Shown: positions 44,236 through 52,781 of the stretch, one piece after another
Numbering within the stretch: position 1 is the stretch's first letter
How the letters are laid out: each line of letters opens with the position of its first letter
Assembly: GCF_014199685.1 (NCBI RefSeq)
Contig: NZ_JACHNZ010000001.1
Coordinates: 1-64,000 of the forward strand
Length of the DNA: 64,000 nucleotides
Direction: 5' to 3'
Origin: Sphingosinicella soli
GTDB taxonomy: Bacteria > Pseudomonadota > Alphaproteobacteria > Sphingomonadales > Sphingomonadaceae
Notes under the pieces: model-generated
Told to the model about the DNA's origin: nothing
The model's database searches: none
The model's input: the letters and a program-made list of their open reading frames with translations, nothing else
Program-made: the position numbers and the translations under genes

Positions 44236-45680
44236 TGCAGCCGCTCGTGCAATCGCTCGGCATCGCCGCACCGGAAATCGTCCTCGCGCTCGGCGCGATG
44301 GCGCTGCTGATGATCGGCACGTTCCGGGGCGACCGCAGCCTGCCGCTGCTGTCGTGGCTCGCCGTCGGCATCTATGCCGTCGCCGGCCTGTTCATGATCG
44401 ACGACATGCCGCGCGCCTTCGCGTTCGACGGTCTCTACGTCGCCGATCTGTTTTCCGATTATCTGAAGGTCGTCGTCTACGGCGCGGCGGCTGTCTGCAC
44501 GGTCATCGCGATCCCGTATCTGCGCCGCGCGCATTCGGACAAGTTCGAATACCCCGTGCTGCTGATGCTCGGCGCGCTCGGCATGGGCATGATGGTTTCG
44601 GCAAACGACCTGCTGTCGCTCTACGTCGGCCTCGAACTGCAGAGCCTCGCGGCCTATGTGCTTGCCGCGTTCCACCGCAGCGAGACGAAATCGTCCGAAG
44701 CGGGCCTCAAATATTTCGTGCTCGGCGCGCTGGCGAGCGGCATCCTGCTCTACGGCATCAGCCTGATCTACGGTTTCGTCGGCAGCACGAACTTCGTCGC
44801 GCTGGGCGCGCAGCTCGAAGGTCAGGCGTCGATCGGCGTTGTCTTCGGTCTCGTCTTCATCTTCTCGGGGCTCGCGTTCAAGATCAGCGCCGTGCCGTTC
44901 CACATGTGGACGCCCGACGTTTACGAAGGCGCGCCGACGCCGGTTGCCGCCTTCTTCGCGTCTGCCCCGAAAGTCGCCGCGATGGGCCTCCTTGTGCGCG
45001 TCGCGATCGAAGGCTTCGGCGGGCTGGCCGACGAATGGCGGCAGATCATCGCGTTTGCGGCGGTCGCCTCGATGATCCTCGGCGCTGTCGGCGCGATCGG
45101 GCAGACGAGCATCAAGCGCCTGCTTGCCTATTCGTCGATCAACAACATCGGCTTCGCGCTCATCGGCCTTGCCGCAGGCACCGAGGCGGGCATCGCGGGC
45201 GTGCTGTTCTACATGGGCATTTACGCGGCGATGACGATCGGCTCGTTCCTCGTCGTGCTCGCGCTGCGCGACCCGGACGGCACGCCGGTGGACGACATGG
45301 CGCGCCTCGCGGGGCTTTCGAAAACGCGCCCCGGCCTTGCCGCCGCGCTTGCCGTGTTCATGTTCAGCCTTGCCGGCATTCCGCCGATGCTCGGCTTCTG
45401 GCCGAAGTTCAGCGTGTTCAACGCCGCGATCGCTTCGGAGATGTACGTGCTCGCGGTGATCGGCGTCGTCACGTCGGTGGTGGGGGCATACTACTATCTT
45501 CGCGTCGTGAAGCTGGCGTACTTCGATGAGCCTGTCGGCACGCTCGCGCCGGGCGACAGCCGCGTGAACGGTGTCGTGCTGACGGCGGCGGCGGTATTCT
45601 GCTCACCGCTCGGGATGCTCGCCATCGCGCCGCTCGTGGCGTGGGCGACGGCGGCGGCGCGCATCATCGTCAGCGGATGA
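44235..45680 (+). CDS. nuoN: NADH-quinone oxidoreductase subunit N
   Basis: The 481-residue antiporter-like subunit has ANDLLSLYVGLELQSLAAYVL, KYFVLGALASGILLYGISLIYG, FKISAVPFHMWTPDVYEGAPTPV and LLAYSSINNIGFALIGL. It completes the 14-subunit complex I. Its last codons overlap birA by 4 bases, so the following genes are probably expressed with nuo. Confidence 0.97.
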   Translation: MQPLVQSLGIAAPEIVLALGAMALLMIGTFRGDRSLPLLSWLAVGIYAVAGLFMIDDMPRAFAFDGLYVADLFSDYLKVVVYGAAAVCTVIAIPYLRRAHSDKFEYPVLLMLGALGMGMMVSANDLLSLYVGLELQSLAAYVLAAFHRSETKSSEAGLKYFVLGALASGILLYGISLIYGFVGSTNFVALGAQLEGQASIGVVFGLVFIFSGLAFKISAVPFHMWTPDVYEGAPTPVAAFFASAPKVAAMGLLVRVAIEGFGGLADEWRQIIAFAAVASMILGAVGAIGQTSIKRLLAYSSINNIGFALIGLAAGTEAGIAGVLFYMGIYAAMTIGSFLVVLALRDPDGTPVDDMARLAGLSKTRPGLAAALAVFMFSLAGIPPMLGFWPKFSVFNAAIASEMYVLAVIGVVTSVVGAYYYLRVVKLAYFDEPVGTLAPGDSRVNGVVLTAAAVFCSPLGMLAIAPLVAWATAAARIIVSG

Positions 45681-46387
45681 GCTTCCGCATCGTCGATCTT
45701 GCCGAAACCGGCAGCACGAACGACTGGATCGCCGATCACCCGGAAGACGGGCTCTGGGTCCGCGCCGACCGCCAGACGGCAGGGCGGGGCCGTCGCGCGC
45801 GGGCGTGGACGTCCGACATCGGCAACCTCTTCACCAGCACCTTCGCCGCGCCGCAGCCGGGGGAAGGCGCCGCGCCGCAGCTCTCGTTCGTGGCCGCGAA
45901 CGCGCTTCTCGATACCGTCGCCCGCTGGGTGCCGCGCGAACGCCTGTCGCTGAAATGGCCCAACGATCTGATGCTGGACGGCATGAAGGTCGCGGGCATT
46001 CTGCTCGAAGGTCACGCGCGGGGCGTCATCATCGGCGTCGGCGTCAATCTCGCGCATTTCCCCGAAGGCACCGAGCGCCCCGCCACGAGCCTCGCCGCCG
46101 CGGGCATCGCGCCTCCGTCCGCGCGCGAGGCGTGCGGCACGCTTGCCGAGGCGTTCGCCGCGCATCGCCGCCGCTGGCGCGAGGATGGCTTTGCCGCCAC
46201 CCGCGCCGACTGGCTCGCCGCTGCCGCCGGGATCGGCAAGCCCATCGTCGCGCGGCTCGGGAACGCGGATCTGACCGGCACGTTCGAAGGACTGGCGGAA
46301 GACGGCGCGCTGCTTCTGCGCTTGCCGGACGGCGCTTTACGCCCCATTCACGCGGGCGAAGTGTTCACATTGGGGGATCAGGCCTGA
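45677..46387 (+). CDS. birA: Biotin-[acetyl-CoA-carboxylase] ligase
   Basis: The 236-residue protein has the biotin-AMP motif TAGRGRRARAWTS preceded by GSTNDW, then LKWPNDLMLDGMKVAGILLE and GVGVNLAHFP, and a small C-terminal SH3-like domain. It lacks the N-terminal DNA-binding domain of E. coli BirA, so it biotinylates but does not repress. It is coupled to nuoN and coaX by 4-base and 1-base overlaps, a conserved arrangement in alphaproteobacteria. Confidence 0.95.
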   Translation: MSFRIVDLAETGSTNDWIADHPEDGLWVRADRQTAGRGRRARAWTSDIGNLFTSTFAAPQPGEGAAPQLSFVAANALLDTVARWVPRERLSLKWPNDLMLDGMKVAGILLEGHARGVIIGVGVNLAHFPEGTERPATSLAAAGIAPPSAREACGTLAEAFAAHRRRWREDGFAATRADWLAAAAGIGKPIVARLGNADLTGTFEGLAEDGALLLRLPDGALRPIHAGEVFTLGDQA

Positions 46388-47157
46388 TGCTGCTCGCGAT
46401 CGATGTCGGCAATACCAATACGATGTTTGCGGTCGTCGACCACGGCGAGATCGTTCACCGCTGGCGCATCTCCACGCAGGCGTCGCGCACGTCGGACGAA
46501 TATATGGTCTGGCTCACCCAGCTCATGGAAATCGACGGCGTCGACCGCAGCAAGGTCGGCCGCGTGGTGATCTCCACCGTGGTGCCCACCACGCTCTTCA
46601 ATCTCGAACGCATGGCGCGGCGGGGCTTCGGTATCGATCCGCTTGTCGTCACCAAGGATCTTGATCTGGGTGTCGGCATCGAGATTGCGCATCCCGAGCA
46701 GGTCGGCATGGACCGGCTCGTCAACTGTGTCGCCGTGGGCGATCGCCACGAGGGCGATTTCATCATCATCGACTTCGGCACGGCAACGACATTCGACATC
46801 TTCGTCGGCAATGCCTATACGGGCGGCATCATCGCGCCCGGCATCAATCTGTCGGCGGAGGCGCTTTATGTCGCCGCCGCGCAATTGCCGCGCGTAGCCG
46901 TTGCGCCGCCGAGGGGCGGCAAGGCGAAAGGCTTCGATACCGTGTCCGCCATGCAGTCGGGCATTTTCTTCGGTTATCTCGCGATGATCGAAGGGCTGGT
47001 CGCGCGCCTGAAGGCGGAGGCCACGGGGCCGATGAAGGTTCTGGCGACGGGCGGCCTTGCCGTCCTGTTCGAGCCCTACACGCGCGTGATCGATGTCGTG
47101 GACGTCGATCTCACGGTGCGGGGCCTTACGATTATTGATGAAAGGAACAGGCGTTGA
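46387..47157 (+). CDS. coaX: Pantothenate kinase, type III
   Basis: The 256-residue ASKHA-fold kinase has the phosphate loop LLAIDVGNTNTMFAVV, VISTVVPT, GMDRLVNCVAV, the second phosphate motif IIIDFGTATTFDIF and GGIIAPGINLSAEAL. It performs the first step of CoA synthesis. It overlaps birA by one base and RNase J by four (TTGA). Confidence 0.96.
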   Translation: MLLAIDVGNTNTMFAVVDHGEIVHRWRISTQASRTSDEYMVWLTQLMEIDGVDRSKVGRVVISTVVPTTLFNLERMARRGFGIDPLVVTKDLDLGVGIEIAHPEQVGMDRLVNCVAVGDRHEGDFIIIDFGTATTFDIFVGNAYTGGIIAPGINLSAEALYVAAAQLPRVAVAPPRGGKAKGFDTVSAMQSGIFFGYLAMIEGLVARLKAEATGPMKVLATGGLAVLFEPYTRVIDVVDVDLTVRGLTIIDERNRR

Positions 47158-48803
47158 AGCCTGGAAAAGAACTGATCTTCCTGCCGCTCGGCGGCTCCGG
47201 CGAGATCGGCATGAACGTCAACCTCTACGGCTGCAACGGCAAGTGGATCATGGTCGATCTCGGCATGACCTTCGCCGATCCGTCGCTGCCGGGCGTCGAG
47301 CTTGTGCTCCCCGACCTCTCGTTCATCGAGGACCGGCAGAAGGATCTGCTCGGCATCGTGCTCACGCACGGGCACGAGGATCATATCGGCGCGATCCCCT
47401 ATCTCGTCGGCGATTTCGACGTGCCGCTGTTCGCGACGCCCTTCACCGCCGGTCTCATCCGCAAGAAGCTGATCGAGGAAGGCATCGAGCGCGATGTCGA
47501 GCTGAACGTGGTGCCGCTGGAGGGCGAGGTGAACCTCGGCCCGTTCAAGTGCCGCTACGTACCGCTCGCGCATTCGATTCCCGAAGGCAACGCGCTCCTC
47601 ATCGAAACGCCCTACGGCAAGATCTTCCACACCGGCGACTGGAAGCTCGATGAAGCGCCCGTGCTCGGCGTGCCGTCGACCGCCGCAGAACTCACCGCGC
47701 TCGGCGACGAGGGCATCCTCGCGCTCGTCGGCGATTCCACCAACGTCTTCAACCCCGAGGCTTCGGGCAGCGAAACGGGTGTGCGCGAGGGGCTGGACAA
47801 GGTGATCGCGGGCCACAAGGGCAGAGTGCTCGTCACCACCTTCGCGTCGAACGCCGCGCGCCTCCATACGCTCGGCGAGGTCGCGAAGGACACGGGGCGC
47901 AAGCTCTGCGTCGTCGGCCGCTCGCTCGATCGCATCCTCGAAGTGTCGCGCAGTGTCGGCTATCTCAAGGATTTCCCGCCCACCGTGTCGCATGAAGAGG
48001 CGATGCGCGTTCCCCGCGACAAGCTGCTCATCGTCTCCACCGGGGCGCAGGGCGAGGCGCGCGCGGCGCTCTCGCGCATCGCGGAGGGTGATCATTCGCA
48101 CATCAAGCTCGAACGCGGCGACCTCGTCGTCTATTCCTCGAAGCAGATCCCCGGAAACGAGCTTTCGATCGGCCGCGTCCAGAATGCGCTCGCCGCGAAA
48201 GGCATCGAGATCATCACGGACCGGCAGGCGCACGTCCACGTCTCCGGGCATCCGGGTGTGCCGGAGCTTGAGGCGATGTACGGCTGGATCCGCCCGCAAA
48301 TCTCCATCCCCGTCCACGGCGAGCGCCGCCATATGGAAGAACACGCGCGTCTCGCCCGCCGTTTCGGCGTGCCTGAAGCGGTCGTGCCCGTGAACGGCAG
48401 CGCGATTCGCCTCGCGCCCGGCAAGCCGCAGATCATCAGTCACGAGCCCGTCGGGCGTCTGGTGCTCGACGGCGACGTCATCCTGCCCGCCGACGGCGCG
48501 ACGATGCTCGCCCGCCGCCGCATGATGCACAACGGCCTCATCGCCGTGTTCGTGGTTCTGGACGGCAAGAACCGCCTGCTCGCGCCGCCGCAGGTGCAGT
48601 CGCACGGCGTGCCGGTCGAGGATGATCGCGACGAGTTCATCAACAACTGCGTTTCGGCGGCGAGCGAAGCCGTCGCCAAGACACGCGGCAAGTCCGAAGA
48701 TGCGCTCGCGGAAGCGATCCGCGTCGCCGTCCGCCGCACCGCGCGGGACTGGACCGGCAAGAAGCCGATCACCGAAGTGACGATCACGAGGGTAAAAGGC
48801 TGA
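47154..48803 (+). CDS. rnj: Ribonuclease J
   Basis: The 549-residue metallo-beta-lactamase/beta-CASP nuclease has FLPLGGSGEIGMNVNLYGC, the metal motif LTHGHEDHIGAIPYL, HSIPEGNALLIETPYG-type strands and HTGDWKLD. The CASP region GDSTNVFNPEASGSE, VTTFASNAARLHTL and HVSGHPGVPEL follow. It should have 5' exo- and endonuclease activity in mRNA and rRNA processing. The start is TTG 47154, sharing bases with the coaX stop. This rare start would keep expression modest and dependent on coaX translation. Confidence 0.94.
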   Translation: MKPGKELIFLPLGGSGEIGMNVNLYGCNGKWIMVDLGMTFADPSLPGVELVLPDLSFIEDRQKDLLGIVLTHGHEDHIGAIPYLVGDFDVPLFATPFTAGLIRKKLIEEGIERDVELNVVPLEGEVNLGPFKCRYVPLAHSIPEGNALLIETPYGKIFHTGDWKLDEAPVLGVPSTAAELTALGDEGILALVGDSTNVFNPEASGSETGVREGLDKVIAGHKGRVLVTTFASNAARLHTLGEVAKDTGRKLCVVGRSLDRILEVSRSVGYLKDFPPTVSHEEAMRVPRDKLLIVSTGAQGEARAALSRIAEGDHSHIKLERGDLVVYSSKQIPGNELSIGRVQNALAAKGIEIITDRQAHVHVSGHPGVPELEAMYGWIRPQISIPVHGERRHMEEHARLARRFGVPEAVVPVNGSAIRLAPGKPQIISHEPVGRLVLDGDVILPADGATMLARRRMMHNGLIAVFVVLDGKNRLLAPPQVQSHGVPVEDDRDEFINNCVSAASEAVAKTRGKSEDALAEAIRVAVRRTARDWTGKKPITEVTITRVKG

Positions 48804-49051
48804 TGAGCTGGGGGTCGATCGCCGCCATCTACCTGCTGATCTGGACGGTGACGCTCTTCACCGTCCTGCCCTTCGGCGTCCGCACGTCGGACGAGGCGGG
48901 CGAGGACAAGGTGAAGGGTCAGGCCGACAGCGCGCCGACGCGCCCCATGCTCGCGAAGAAGCTGCTCTGGACCACGCTTGTCTCGGCCGTCATCATGGCC
49001 GGTGTCTGGTGGATCGGCGAGGCAGGCTACCTGGATTTCATGCCGGACTGA
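48803..49051 (+). CDS. DUF1467 membrane protein
   Basis: The 82-residue protein has two membrane helices (SIAAIYLLIWTVTLFTVLPFG and LLWTTLVSAVIMAGVWWI) flanking a charged loop RTSDEAGEDKVKGQADSAPT, the pattern of DUF1467. The function is unknown. It overlaps the RNase J stop by one base and is the last gene of the unit. The next gene converges from the right 25 bases later. Confidence 0.85.
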   Translation: MSWGSIAAIYLLIWTVTLFTVLPFGVRTSDEAGEDKVKGQADSAPTRPMLAKKLLWTTLVSAVIMAGVWWIGEAGYLDFMPD

Positions 49052-49076
49052 ACCGCGCCGCCCGATACCGTCACGC

Positions 49077-51428
49077 TCAGCGCAGCCGTTCCGTCGCCTG
49101 CGCCAGCGCCACGTAGAGCTTGCCGAGGTCGGACGACAGCAGCGTCATTGAAAGCGCATTGCCGTCGCGGTCCGCGTTGAAGCGGCGGAGCATCGCTTCG
49201 AAATCGTGGATGTAGCGGCGCACGCCGTCGCGGAACTCGGCGTCTTCGCTGTAGCGGCGCGCGACTTCCTTCGCATCGCGGGTTGCAAGAATCTGCACGG
49301 CGCGGCGCGAAAAGACGCCGCGTTCGCCCGCCAGATACTGCTTCCACGCCGTCTCCGTCACTTCCGCCGAAAGCCCCTTGGCGATGTCGATGGCGGCGCT
49401 GTTCAGCGCTTCGACGAGCAGTTCGGACTGGCGGCCGATGTCCTTGCGCAGCGCCGCGTCGAGGTGCGAGTCGGCCTCGTTGACGCGCGTTTCGATCGCG
49501 GCGGCGGTCTCGGCGACCGACACGAGCTGGCGCGACAGCCGCTCGGCTGCGGCCTGCGCGGCGTCTGCGCTGCGCGCGCCTGCGGCTTCCAGCGCCTTGA
49601 TCTGCGTTTCCACCGGCTCGATCGCGCTCTGGCGCACGGCCTCGCGCGACGCCTTCGACAGCGCCTCGCGCGCCTCCTCGACGACCGCTTCGAGCGCGGT
49701 TTTCACCGTGCCCGCCGTCTGCGCGGCGACCTCGCGCACGCGCCCGAGCGCGTCGATCAGCTGAGTCGTCGCGCTGAGCGCGGTGCTTTCCGCCGATTGC
49801 TCGACCCCCGCCAGGATACCCTGCGCGGTTTCGATCTCGCTGCGGACCCTGCCGACCACGGCCTCCAGGCTCTCGCGCTGGTCTTCCAGACCGTCGAGCA
49901 GTTCGTCGATGGCGCGGCGGCCTGCCGCGATCGGCGTGTTGATGGCGGCGGCGCGCTCCGAAACCCGCTCGATATCCTGCGACAGGTTCGTCACCGATCC
50001 GCGCAGCGCATCGATGGCGCCGAGGCTCTTTTCCGCGCCTGCGGGAACGCCTTCGGCCAAAGAGGCGAGCGCCTGTTCGGTCGCCTGCCGGACAGCGGCG
50101 AGCGAATCGCCGATCTCCTTCGCCGCGCCGCGCGTGGCGCCGAGCGGCGCGCTGAGCGAATCGATTTCGCCGCGCACCTGGCCGATCCGGGCGGAGAGGC
50201 TGGAAAGCACGCTTTCGCTCGAATTGGCGGCGTTGCCGAGCTTGGCATCGAGCACGCTGAAGCCCCGTTCGACCGTGTCGAGGAAGCCGCGGCTGCCCGC
50301 GTCCTGTTCGCTGATGCGCTTGCTGAGGTCGGAAACTTGCTCGGCGATCGCCGTGATCCGGCCCGCGATCGTTTCGATGGCGCGGCCGCCGATGTCTTCA
50401 AGGTCGATCGAAGTGCGCGAAATCGCGGCCGCGAGCGCTGCGGTCTGCGCCTCGACGCCGGTGCGCGTCGCTTCGAGCGCCGCGCCGGTCTTGGCGAGCG
50501 CCGCGTCGCCGCTGGCTTCGAGCGCGGCGGCATAGCTTCCCAGGCGGCCTTCGGCATCTGCGGCGGAAACGGAAATGGCGGAGATCACGCCCGTGAGGCT
50601 TTCGGTCGCGGCGCGGGCCTGCGCCCCGGCTTCCTCGCTGCGCGCCCACACGGCGGCGAGCAGGTCTTCGGTTTCCTGAAGCTGCGTGCGCGCGTCCGTC
50701 GCGCTCGTTGCGAGCAGTCCGGCGATGCGGTTCACCTGCGCTTCGGCGTCGGGAAGCGCGGTTGCGAGCGAATCGAAACTCGCGCGCGCCTTGTCGCCGC
50801 TTGCCGCGAGCGCGGCGGTGCTGGCGTCGATCGCGGCGCGGTCTTCGGCGAGCGATCCGGCAAGCGTGCGCGTGCGGTGCACGGCGGCGTCCGTGGCGCT
50901 GACGAAGCCCTCGACCTCGTCGGCGAACACCTTGCGCAGCCCTTCGACGCGCATGGTCACGGCGGCGAGCACGGAATCGATGCTTTCAAGCTGCGTGCGC
51001 GTTTCGCGCGCGGTGCGGGCGAAACGGTCTTCGGCGGCCTCGATGCGCGCCAGCATCTCGCGCTGCTGCCCCGGCCAGACGCGCGCGGCGACGAGCGCGA
51101 TCAGCCAGATCGCGGAGAGCGGCGCGGCAACGCCGCCCGCAACGCCCGCCCATTCGGTCAGCGTCATCGCGCCCACGCCCGCCGAACCGGCGATCAGCCA
51201 GACGACGGCGGCGGCAAGCGCCATCCAGGCCAGCGAGGCGAGCGAGGCGAACAGCAGCACGCGGCTTGAAAAGGTCGGCACGGCTGTATCCTCGGCCTCG
51301 TCATCCGTCTGGCGCAGGCGTTTCATGGGGGCCGCCGTATCGGGCGCGTCGGCCAGGTTCGGCGCCTGCTGCCATGCGTAGTCCGGCGGAAGCTTTTCCG
51401 GAAACGACCGCCGACCGACTGGACTCAT
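49077..51428 (-). CDS. Large membrane-anchored coiled-coil protein (possible polarity or cell-cycle factor)
   Basis: From ATG 51428 the protein has 783 residues; longer in-frame starts exist up to 51512. After a charged N-terminus of about 50 residues come two membrane helices (LLFASLASLAWMALAAAVVWLI and GVAGGVAAPLSAIWLIALVAA). A helical region of about 600 residues follows, Ala/Glu/Arg rich with repeated heptads such as RTQLESIDSVLAAV, RTQLQETEDLLAAVW and SLSARIGQVRGEIDSL. It ends in a small, less repetitive domain (DGVRRYIHDFEAMLRRF). No enzymatic motif is present. The plan resembles Caulobacter TipN, but sequence alone does not prove this. The neighbour is a divergent Hpt protein. Confidence 0.75.
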   Translation of the reverse strand: MSPVGRRSFPEKLPPDYAWQQAPNLADAPDTAAPMKRLRQTDDEAEDTAVPTFSSRVLLFASLASLAWMALAAAVVWLIAGSAGVGAMTLTEWAGVAGGVAAPLSAIWLIALVAARVWPGQQREMLARIEAAEDRFARTARETRTQLESIDSVLAAVTMRVEGLRKVFADEVEGFVSATDAAVHRTRTLAGSLAEDRAAIDASTAALAASGDKARASFDSLATALPDAEAQVNRIAGLLATSATDARTQLQETEDLLAAVWARSEEAGAQARAATESLTGVISAISVSAADAEGRLGSYAAALEASGDAALAKTGAALEATRTGVEAQTAALAAAISRTSIDLEDIGGRAIETIAGRITAIAEQVSDLSKRISEQDAGSRGFLDTVERGFSVLDAKLGNAANSSESVLSSLSARIGQVRGEIDSLSAPLGATRGAAKEIGDSLAAVRQATEQALASLAEGVPAGAEKSLGAIDALRGSVTNLSQDIERVSERAAAINTPIAAGRRAIDELLDGLEDQRESLEAVVGRVRSEIETAQGILAGVEQSAESTALSATTQLIDALGRVREVAAQTAGTVKTALEAVVEEAREALSKASREAVRQSAIEPVETQIKALEAAGARSADAAQAAAERLSRQLVSVAETAAAIETRVNEADSHLDAALRKDIGRQSELLVEALNSAAIDIAKGLSAEVTETAWKQYLAGERGVFSRRAVQILATRDAKEVARRYSEDAEFRDGVRRYIHDFEAMLRRFNADRDGNALSMTLLSSDLGKLYVALAQATERLR

Positions 51429-51560
51429 GGTGAACGACCCCCGCGAAACCTGTGTGTGAAACCCCTGACGTCGATGTCTATCACCGCAGGTCGGCACAGG
51501 ACAGCCCGACAATCCGCATTTGTCTACAGTTTGTTAATCTTGATCGCTGAACATGGGTGC

Positions 51561-51875
51561 ATGAACCCCGAATCCGCCCCCGTTTTCCTGCCGCATCGCC
51601 TGCTCGAGATCACGGGCGGCGACACGGAGCTTTTCGACGATCTGATGTCGGAGTTCCGCGCGCACCTTCCCGCCTATGTGGGCGCCCTGCGCGCCGCGAA
51701 GGACCGGGCGGGCTGGAAGGCCGCGGCGCACCGTCTCAAGGGCGCGGCGCAGGCGATCGGTGCGGAGGCGATCGGCTCCATCGCGCTGCTCGCCGAGCTT
51801 TCCGCGCCGGGCGACAGCGCGCTGCTTTCGCGTCTCGATGCCGAGGTTGCGCGGTTTTCCGGCACGTTCCGCTAA
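51561..51875 (+). CDS. Hpt-domain phosphotransfer protein
   Basis: The 104-residue helical protein carries the Hpt signature AAHRLKGAAQAIGAEAIGSI, whose His accepts phosphate from a response regulator or hybrid kinase. The preceding helices ELFDDLMSEFRAHLPAYVGAL fit the four-helix bundle. It is a single-domain Hpt, like a small ChpT-independent relay component. Its partner is not adjacent, although a PAS histidine kinase lies at 58830. Stop codons of this gene and the next converge one base apart. Confidence 0.87.
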   Translation: MNPESAPVFLPHRLLEITGGDTELFDDLMSEFRAHLPAYVGALRAAKDRAGWKAAAHRLKGAAQAIGAEAIGSIALLAELSAPGDSALLSRLDAEVARFSGTFR

Positions 51876-51876
51876 A

Positions 51877-52692
51877 TCAGAGCGCGGCTTCACGCGCGCG
51901 CCGGGCACGCTCTATAAATATGGCCGCAAGGCTCAGCCCGAAGATTTCCCACAGCCAGTACCACAGCGGGCTCCCCGCAAGGCAGGCGATGAGGATGGCG
52001 AGCGTTCGCCCGCTCGCGCCCAGGATCGCGGCGGCGGAAAGCACGGGCCGCAGCGCCTCCACGTAACGCGCGCGCAGCGCCGGATCGGCGGCGAGCGCCG
52101 CATCGCGCGCATGCAGGCCGGGCATCATCTTCGCCTGAAGCCTGTCGTATCCCCGCTCCAGAGCCCCGCCCACGGTCTTGCGCGGTGCAAGGCCGGGTTG
52201 GCCCGCGCTGCGCCTGATGAACACTTCGCGCTGAAGCTCATACCATGCGGCCTGAACGATGTGCGCCGCGCCTGCGGCGATCGCGAGCGGCAGACTGACC
52301 TCGATCCCCACATAGTCCGCGGCGCTGAACGCCAGGCTCAGGTAAACCATGATGTACACGCTGTAATCGCAGAAGCCGTCGAGAAAACGGCCGAAATCGC
52401 TCGTCCGCCCGGTGGCGCGTGCCGTCATGCCGTCGAGCCCGTCGCACACGTGCCATGCCAGCATCGCCGCGAATCCGGCGAGCGCCATCGCGGGCGCCTC
52501 GTAGTGGAAATACGCCCATGCGGCGACGATGCCGAAGCCGATTCCCGAGACCGAAATGGCGTTCGGCGGGATGCGGAGCTTCACGGCAAGCGGCAGCAGA
52601 GCGCGCGAAACCGGGTGAACCACCGCGATGTTCAGGGGCTCTTCGATGTTTCGCGGGCGCCCGCCGCCCGATGTTTCGAGGACTGAATCCAT
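51877..52692 (-). CDS. CDP-alcohol phosphatidyltransferase (canonical active site)
   Basis: The 271-residue membrane protein has the complete CDP-alcohol phosphotransferase motif D-G-x2-A-R-x8-G-x3-D-x3-D in DGMTARATGRTSDFGRFLDG followed by FCD, about residues 90-114. It also has several membrane helices. The N-terminus reads NIAVVHPVSRALLPLAVKL. Enzymes of this family join a CDP-activated alcohol to a second alcohol. It is divergent from the inositol operon, sharing an 89-base gap, so inositol or an inositol phosphate is a likely acceptor or donor. The acceptor cannot be read from sequence. Confidence 0.85.
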   Translation of the reverse strand: MDSVLETSGGGRPRNIEEPLNIAVVHPVSRALLPLAVKLRIPPNAISVSGIGFGIVAAWAYFHYEAPAMALAGFAAMLAWHVCDGLDGMTARATGRTSDFGRFLDGFCDYSVYIMVYLSLAFSAADYVGIEVSLPLAIAAGAAHIVQAAWYELQREVFIRRSAGQPGLAPRKTVGGALERGYDRLQAKMMPGLHARDAALAADPALRARYVEALRPVLSAAAILGASGRTLAILIACLAGSPLWYWLWEIFGLSLAAIFIERARRAREAAL

Positions 52693-52722
52693 CCTGCGCG
52701 ATGTGCGCTTCTCAGGGGAGAG

Positions 52723-52751
52723 TTGGCAAGTCCGCTTGCTTGCCCTTATGG
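52723..52751 (+). promoter_or_regulatory. Candidate promoter of the inositol-phosphate operon
   Basis: TTGGCA (52723-52728), 17 bases, then TTATGG (52746-52751) upstream of ATG 52782. It gives a leader of about 23 bases. Matches to consensus are partial. Confidence 0.4.
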
Positions 52752-52781
52752 TCCGCCATCCATTCAGACCCGGAGACGTCG

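Noticed and set aside
49206-51269. Long plus-strand frame opposite the coiled-coil gene
   Set aside because: It mirrors the heptad repeats of the minus-strand gene and shows no start signal or known motif.
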